From Pseudomonas ceruminis (GTDB taxonomy: Bacteria; Pseudomonadota; Gammaproteobacteria; Pseudomonadales; Pseudomonadaceae): DNA of 64,000 nt. The position numbers were made by a program, and so were the translations under genes. A model generated the notes under the pieces. The model had not been told where the DNA came from. It did no database searches and saw only the letters and a list, made by a program, of their open reading frames with translations. The stretch covers positions 1-64,000 of the forward strand of contig NZ_BQHW01000013.1 of the NCBI RefSeq assembly GCF_021602025.1, read 5' to 3'. Positions 59,104 to 64,000 of this stretch are shown here, one piece after another. Position 1 is the first letter of the stretch. Each line of letters begins with the position of its first letter.

Positions 59104-62100
59104 TGCTCAAGCGTTTCCTAAAAGGTATTGGCCTGCAGCCGAACTCGGCAGTAGAAAATACTGAGCCGGTTTTTTCCATTGAAGAGCAGGGCATCTGTTA
59201 TCCCCTGAGCTTGGCGGAGAGTACGGAGTCTTGGTCGCTGGCGAGTTATCTTGATCAGCTGGAAGAAGAAGAGTTCGTCTCCCAGCTGAGCGATCGCTGG
59301 CTGTTGACGTGGGATGAGCTTTACCGGCTGCTGGATGAGCCAGAGCACGAAACAAGCCTGCCGCTCTTGGGGTTGCCGCCACAGACAGCCCTCATCCCTC
59401 AATTGAGCAGCCAGGGCAGCCTTGCCTCCGACGATTTCAAGGTCTCCATCAGTGGCTGGCGTGATCCGCAGTCCAATGCCAACTTGCAGGTGCAGCGAAC
59501 GGGGGCCATTGTTCAGTATCAGGGCGCTACAGAAATGCTGCCAGAGGCGTCCTGGAAACTGACCGGTGCGGTACGACAGCTTTATCTGGCACAACAAAAT
59601 GAGCCCGGTGAAGTAACCAACCAGATCGGCTGGGCCAGCATCAGAAAACTGGCGCGCAAGGCTGGCGCTGGCATGGATGGCTTCCTGGACAAGACTGTCG
59701 TTATCAAACCCGAGAAGCTGCGACTTAACCCACGAAAGTCGACACTAGGCGATACACCGGTTATCGAGTTGCAACCGAGCTTCGAAGGCCAGCCGGCCAA
59801 CTGGCTTGAGAGTTTTGACGGTGCCAAGCAGGTTCAGGATCGATACCGGGTAACGGGTGACGATGGCTCGCTGACTCATGTTCTGATTGAGCCTGAAGTC
59901 AAATCGGTACTGGACTACGTGCGTTCGTTGCCTGGGCGTCGGGTTGCTGGTGACGATGCCCTTTCATTCGTCCGTAACCCTTACAGCACACTCGGCGAAG
60001 GTGCCGCGCAAGTGCTGGATGCCGACGCCTATGAAGACGAGCTCGCCGACGCGGGCATTTTCTTTCATCGATTCCATCTGGAACCCCAATTGGATGAACC
60101 GGGCCAGCGTATCGAGCAGGTAACACTGACGCTCGAACCGATTTCTCCAACCCCGCAACCGCCCATCGAAATTGAGTTCAAAGCGGCCCATGAATTCGCG
60201 CCGCTGGTGCATGAACTGCACCTGAAGTTGGCCGCCGGCATGCCTGCGGGCTTCTGGCAGGGCTATGAGCTGGAACTCAGCGATTTTGATTTGCGCCAGT
60301 TGGCAGGCATCAATGATCTGCTCAAGCGTTGGCAAAACGAAGCGGCCGGAATCGAGTTTGAATCGGTCCTGGACCTTTCTCTCTACGGCGACCGTGTGAC
60401 AGGCATTGGTGAGGCGGAAAGAATTACTTCGCCTTTCCTGGTCAAAGAGGCGACCGAGAACTGGTTGCCGAAAGATGTGGTAGCGCAGGGCATCGACGCA
60501 GAAATCCTGGGTCGGTGGGATCCTTCCGATCGTGCTCAATTTGAAGCGTTTGGGCAGCGGTTGGATGAAGCACGCGCTGCCGGTGATGACACGGTCTGTT
60601 TGCCAGAGTCCGAAACACCACTCTCGATTGCCGCAGCAGAACAACTGTTGGATGCCTGGTCGAAGAAGATTGGACCTGTTGAGACCGGCCAGGTTGAGCA
60701 ACGGGAGAAAGTTGGCCGCGCCGTACTGCAAATCGGCCACAATATTGACGAGCCGACTTACGTTCAGGTCCGTCAAGCAGCGTTACGCGCCGCTTTGGAT
60801 GCAACGCCAGCGTTGCCTGGCTTGCTCAAACCTGAGGTTGTCCTGCGCGAGCATCAGCTTCAGGGCGTAGCGTGGTTGCAGCATTTGTTCCGCTTGTCCC
60901 CCACGGACGTATCGGGTTGCTTGCTCGCTGATGACATGGGGCTTGGGAAAACGATCCAGTTGCTCACCTTCCTGGTCTGGTACCTGGAACAGTACCCAAA
61001 CGATCAGCCAGCGCTGATCGTCGCTCCGGTTTCGTTGCTCGATAACTGGGAGCGAGAGCTTCACCGGTTCTTCTTTGCTGACGCGCTGCCTGTATTGAAG
61101 TTGTATGGCTCAGCCTTGAGTGCAGTGAAGTTCAAGAAAGATGAAATCCCAGCGGACTTGAAAGCCAAGGGCATCAAGAACCTGCTGCGCCCAGGTTGGA
61201 TGGGCGATGCCCGAATTGTCCTGACGACTTACGAGACACTGCGTGATCAGGAGTTTTCCCTGGCGCGCCAGCAATGGTCCATCGTCGTGTGCGACGAAGC
61301 TCAGAAGTTGAAGAACCCCGCGGCACTGGTGACTCAGGCGATCAAAGCCATCCCCGCACGGTTCCGAGTGGCGTGTACCGGTACGCCGGTCGAGAACACC
61401 CTGATCGATCTCTGGTGCCTGTTCGACTTCATTCAGCCTGGATTCCTTGGCGGTTTGAATCAGTTCGGTCGCGACTATCAGCGCCCCATCGAAGCCGCAC
61501 TGGAGCGTGATACGGATGCGTTGGAACGCCTGCGTGGGCTTATCGAACCGCAGACGTTGCGGCGGACCAAGCAGGACATCGCCAAGGACCTGCCAGCCAA
61601 GATCGAAGACACAGCATGCCGTTCACTTGGCATGCATGCCCTGCAGCGTAACCTGTATCTGTCCGAAATTTCCGCATACAGCCAGAAGCAGCAGATCGAA
61701 GAGCAGCTCGATCAGAAGACCTCCGGCATGCTGGGCTTGCTGCACAAGCTCAAGCTGATTTGTGCCCATCCCTACAGCGTTCAGCCAGACACGAGGTTGC
61801 GCGACAACTCGCCGAAGCTTCAGTGGCTGATGCAGACGCTCGAGTCGATCAAAAGGGCCGGCAACGGCGACAAGGTCATCCTCTTTACCGAGTTGCGAGA
61901 TATTCAGCGGGAATTGCAGCACGCAATTCAGCAGCATTTCGGCTTTCGGGCGACGGTCATCAATGGCGATACCAGTACCAGCAGTCAGAGCTCTAATAGC
62001 CGGCAGAGGCTGATCGATCAATTCCAGGAGCTGCCAGGTTTCGCTGTCATCATCCTGTCCACTATCGCCGTCGGATTCGGGGTGAACGTGCAGGCCGCCA

Positions 62101-62351
62101 ACCACGTCATTCACTTCACGCGCTGCTGGAACCCGGCCAAGGAAGATCAGGCGACCGATCGGGCCTATCGGATTGGGCAGCAGAAGGATGTGTATGTGTA
62201 CTACCCGACGGTTCGAGATGCAGCGATGCCGACGTTTGAGGCGACGCTGGATGAACTTTTGAGTAAGCGACGGGCGTTGGCGCGGGATATGTTGAGTGGG
62301 GCTTCGGAGCTTCAGGCTTCGGATTTTGAGGGATTGCTGGGGGCGCGGTGA
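59103..62351 (+). CDS. zorD: Zorya type I protein ZorD (SNF2-type helicase/nuclease)
   Basis: 1082-residue ZorD. An N-terminal accessory region of about 560 residues precedes a SNF2 helicase core: Walker A DDMGLGKTIQLL (Lys616), motif Ia IVAPVSLLDNWERE, Walker B DEAQ (Asp731, Glu732), CTGTPVEN, and in lobe 2 LSTIAVGFGVNVQAANHVI with arginine-finger motif RAYRIGQ. The SNF2 signature and length match the large ZorD of type I systems, which degrades phage DNA when ZorAB signals invasion. The reading frame is intact. Confidence 0.94.
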   Translation: MLKRFLKGIGLQPNSAVENTEPVFSIEEQGICYPLSLAESTESWSLASYLDQLEEEEFVSQLSDRWLLTWDELYRLLDEPEHETSLPLLGLPPQTALIPQLSSQGSLASDDFKVSISGWRDPQSNANLQVQRTGAIVQYQGATEMLPEASWKLTGAVRQLYLAQQNEPGEVTNQIGWASIRKLARKAGAGMDGFLDKTVVIKPEKLRLNPRKSTLGDTPVIELQPSFEGQPANWLESFDGAKQVQDRYRVTGDDGSLTHVLIEPEVKSVLDYVRSLPGRRVAGDDALSFVRNPYSTLGEGAAQVLDADAYEDELADAGIFFHRFHLEPQLDEPGQRIEQVTLTLEPISPTPQPPIEIEFKAAHEFAPLVHELHLKLAAGMPAGFWQGYELELSDFDLRQLAGINDLLKRWQNEAAGIEFESVLDLSLYGDRVTGIGEAERITSPFLVKEATENWLPKDVVAQGIDAEILGRWDPSDRAQFEAFGQRLDEARAAGDDTVCLPESETPLSIAAAEQLLDAWSKKIGPVETGQVEQREKVGRAVLQIGHNIDEPTYVQVRQAALRAALDATPALPGLLKPEVVLREHQLQGVAWLQHLFRLSPTDVSGCLLADDMGLGKTIQLLTFLVWYLEQYPNDQPALIVAPVSLLDNWERELHRFFFADALPVLKLYGSALSAVKFKKDEIPADLKAKGIKNLLRPGWMGDARIVLTTYETLRDQEFSLARQQWSIVVCDEAQKLKNPAALVTQAIKAIPARFRVACTGTPVENTLIDLWCLFDFIQPGFLGGLNQFGRDYQRPIEAALERDTDALERLRGLIEPQTLRRTKQDIAKDLPAKIEDTACRSLGMHALQRNLYLSEISAYSQKQQIEEQLDQKTSGMLGLLHKLKLICAHPYSVQPDTRLRDNSPKLQWLMQTLESIKRAGNGDKVILFTELRDIQRELQHAIQQHFGFRATVINGDTSTSSQSSNSRQRLIDQFQELPGFAVIILSTIAVGFGVNVQAANHVIHFTRCWNPAKEDQATDRAYRIGQQKDVYVYYPTVRDAAMPTFEATLDELLSKRRALARDMLSGASELQASDFEGLLGAR

Positions 62352-63145
62352 AGGCTGAGCCTTTAATTAATCAAAATCACAATCGAATTAGAAAGGTGAC
62401 GGCCAGCCTCGACACACTGTTAATGCCTGCCTCCCTATGCGGGGTTACTTAGCTATGTGTCAATTATGCGTGCAGGTTGTTCATTACTGCATTGGCAATT
62501 GCAGAGCTTTCAGCCGCCTGAGGGGTTTCTAACGCAGTATCGCCAGCGAGGCCTGCCTGGATTGTTTACCTGTGAGCTTGTCCAGTCTTGGCGCCGGCAG
62601 CTCAATGGCCTACGGTGCGCTGAAGTTTGCATCGCAGGTCGCATACGTCGAAGCAGCTGTGGTGTCCATGATGCCGAGTAGGTTGAGCGAAGAGCTATCC
62701 GCCTCGGGCTCAGCATCGCATTCTTCGTAACGGCGGCATCGATGGCCTATTGGATTACTCGCATCCGCTGTTCTGTGAGCGCAACTACCTTTGCTTTCTC
62801 ACCGGGGGCAGCTCCCGGCAGCTTCAGGACAGACGGGGGATAGTGATGATCCAGCGGCGTGATCCAGTCGCACGGGGGATGTTCATTTCGCCATGCTCTG
62901 ACGTCACAACGCCGCTCGAGTAGCTTGAGTGGAATACTGGTGCTACCTCTGCAAAAAACAACGCGTTTTGATGGGACGCCAGCTTTACCCATGCTGGCTG
63001 GATAGATATTGTGACGTCGTTCGCACACAGTTAGGTCAAAGAGCCATCAGGGACGTGATCAAGGGCTCTAGCGTGGAGACGCCGTCCCAATAATCTCCTC
63101 GCTAACCAGATATGCGAGGCCAAGGCAGTTCAACGGGACGGATAC
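62352..63145. other. 794-base gap between zorD and hsdR
   Basis: I support no gene here. Short open frames exist at 62457-62681 (+) and 62747-63028 (-). The second has protein-like composition (WITPLDHHYPPSVL, VVALTEQRMRVI) and may be a decayed fragment. The hsdR promoter should lie in the last 100 bases. No hairpin terminator after zorD is obvious. Confidence 0.4.
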
Positions 63146-64000
63146 ATGGACAAGAATTCACTGACTGAGCGCGACATCTGCAGCAAATACATCACGCCTG
63201 CCATCACCGCAGCGGGCTGGGATTTGCACAAGCAGGTCCGTGAGGAAGTCAGCTTTACCAAGGGGCGCATCATCGTCCGTGGCAAGCTGCACAGCCGGGG
63301 CGAATCGCGCCGCGCAGACTACATCCTGTATCACCAGGCCAACCTGCCGCTGGCTGTTATCGAAGCCAAGGACAACAAGCATGCCCTCGGCGCCGGAATG
63401 CAGCAGGCGCTCGGTTATGCCGAGGCGCTGGATGTGCCGTTCGTGTTCTCCAGCAACGGTGACGGTTTTCTCTTCCATGATCGCAGTGGTACCGGCGCGC
63501 AGAAGGAAACCGAGCTGAGCCTGAGGCAGTTCCCCAGCCCCGGGGAGCTGTGGCAGCGCTACTGTCAGTGGAAGGGCCTCAGCGGCGAAAGCCAGCAGAA
63601 GGCCGAAGCCCCGTATTACGACGACGGCTCCGGGCGCATTCCGCGCTACTACCAGATGAACGCCGTCAACCGTACCGTTGAGGCCGTGGCGCGCGGGCAG
63701 GATCGCATCCTGCTGGTCATGGCCACCGGCACCGGCAAGACCTACACGGCCTTCCAGATCATCTGGCGCTTGTGGAAGTCTGGGCAGAAGAAACGCATCC
63801 TCTTCCTCGCCGACCGCAACATCCTCGTCGACCAGACCAAGAACAACGACTTCAAGCCCTTCGGCCAGGCGATGACTAAGATTGCCAAACGGCAGATCGA
63901 AAAGTCCTACGAAATCTACCTGTCGCTGTATCAGGCCGTGACCGGCAACGAAGAAGAGAAGAATGTCTACAAGCAGTTTTCCCGCGATTTCTTCGACCTC
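63146..64000 (+). CDS. hsdR: Type I restriction enzyme R subunit HsdR, 5' part (runs off window)
   Basis: The first 285 residues of an HsdR subunit. The N-terminal nuclease has the PD-(D/E)xK set: Asp58 in RRADYILYH and Glu73-x-Lys75 in [10 protein letters not shown]. The SF2 translocase begins with Walker [10 protein letters not shown] (about 192-199) and the following [19 protein letters not shown] 63146 is the first in frame, with a GGGACGG-like site upstream. The frame is open to the end of the window, so HsdM and HsdS presumably lie beyond. The gene is in the same direction as zorABCD. Confidence 0.9.
   Translation, partial: MDKNSLTERDICSKYITPAITAAGWDLHKQVREEVSFTKGRIIVRGKLHSRGESRRADYILYHQANLPLAVIEAKDNKHALGAGMQQALGYAEALDVPFVFSSNGDGFLFHDRSGTGAQKETELSLRQFPSPGELWQRYCQWKGLSGESQQKAEAPYYDDGSGRIPRYYQMNAVNRTVEAVARGQDRILLVMATGTGKTYTAFQIIWRLWKSGQKKRILFLADRNILVDQTKNNDFKPFGQAMTKIAKRQIEKSYEIYLSLYQAVTGNEEEKNVYKQFSRDFFDL

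Noticed and set aside
62457-62681. Possible 74-residue gene after zorD
   Set aside because: No ribosome-binding site, no family similarity recognised, and composition unlike neighbouring genes.
62747-63028. Possible 93-residue gene on the minus strand before hsdR
   Set aside because: Composition is protein-like, but no domain, start signal or partner supports it; at most a decayed fragment.
1-64000. CRISPR array, rRNA or tRNA genes
   Set aside because: No regularly spaced repeat series and no recognisable tRNA T-arm or rRNA segment was seen on either strand by eye.

Overview
The window reads as chromosomal DNA of a Pseudomonas of the putida group. The basis is high-GC coding sequence with dense antisense shadow ORFs, Pseudomonas-type REP-like hairpins, and familiar genes (RhlE, TesB, GabP-type permease, FecI/FecR/TonB receptor, DUF2076, DUF1176). 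This assignment is an inference from gene content; no rRNA or tRNA gene is present to anchor it. About the last 25 kb is compositionally less GC-rich and is an accessory, defence-type region.

Layout. 1-4.3 kb: the right end of an IS3-family element has cut off a periplasmic amino-acid-binding protein; next come a ProX/YbaK-type deacylase, an aromatic-ammonia-lyase homologue that lacks the MIO-forming Ala-Ser-Gly triad, and its divergent LysR regulator. 4.4-12.6 kb: a fatty-acid desaturase and a PhnD-like binding protein, then a FecI-type sigma factor, FecR, a transducing TonB receptor and two more orphan solute-binding proteins; a 41-bp imperfect repeat precedes both the desaturase and the receptor genes. 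12.6-24.2 kb: ordinary core genes (YciC, DUF2076, NYN protein, EamA exporter, RhlE, flavoprotein, HDAC-like protein, histidine phosphatase, GNAT, TesB, HAD, MDR dehydrogenase). 24.3-27.3 kb: a complete iron-type ABC importer with overlapping genes. 27.6-38.2 kb: GABA permease, three transcription regulators, a frameshifted MFS exporter, an SDR, an M48 protease operon and a DUF1176 protein.

38.6-64 kb is the accessory region. A WYL regulator of the BrxR/CapW type sits divergently to a five-gene run (small membrane protein, ADP-ribosylglycohydrolase, zinc ribbon, 41-residue membrane peptide, JAMM protease). Facing it is a seven-gene operon with three different dynamin-like GTPases, a membrane-anchored coiled-coil protein, a YkgJ cysteine-cluster protein, a YaaW/DUF3944 protein and an uncharacterised membrane protein. 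This 11-kb block is bracketed by two related 83-bp sequences (62/83 identical). Then come a three-gene cassette (acidic protein, DUF262 protein, DUF262-DUF1524 nuclease), a complete type I Zorya anti-phage system (zorABCD), and the start of a type I restriction gene hsdR that runs off the window.

The best candidates for something undescribed are the triple-GTPase operon with its WYL/ARH/JAMM neighbour, the acidic-protein/double-DUF262 cassette, the MIO-less lyase, and the sigma/receptor locus with three orphan binding proteins. Zorya itself is a known system.
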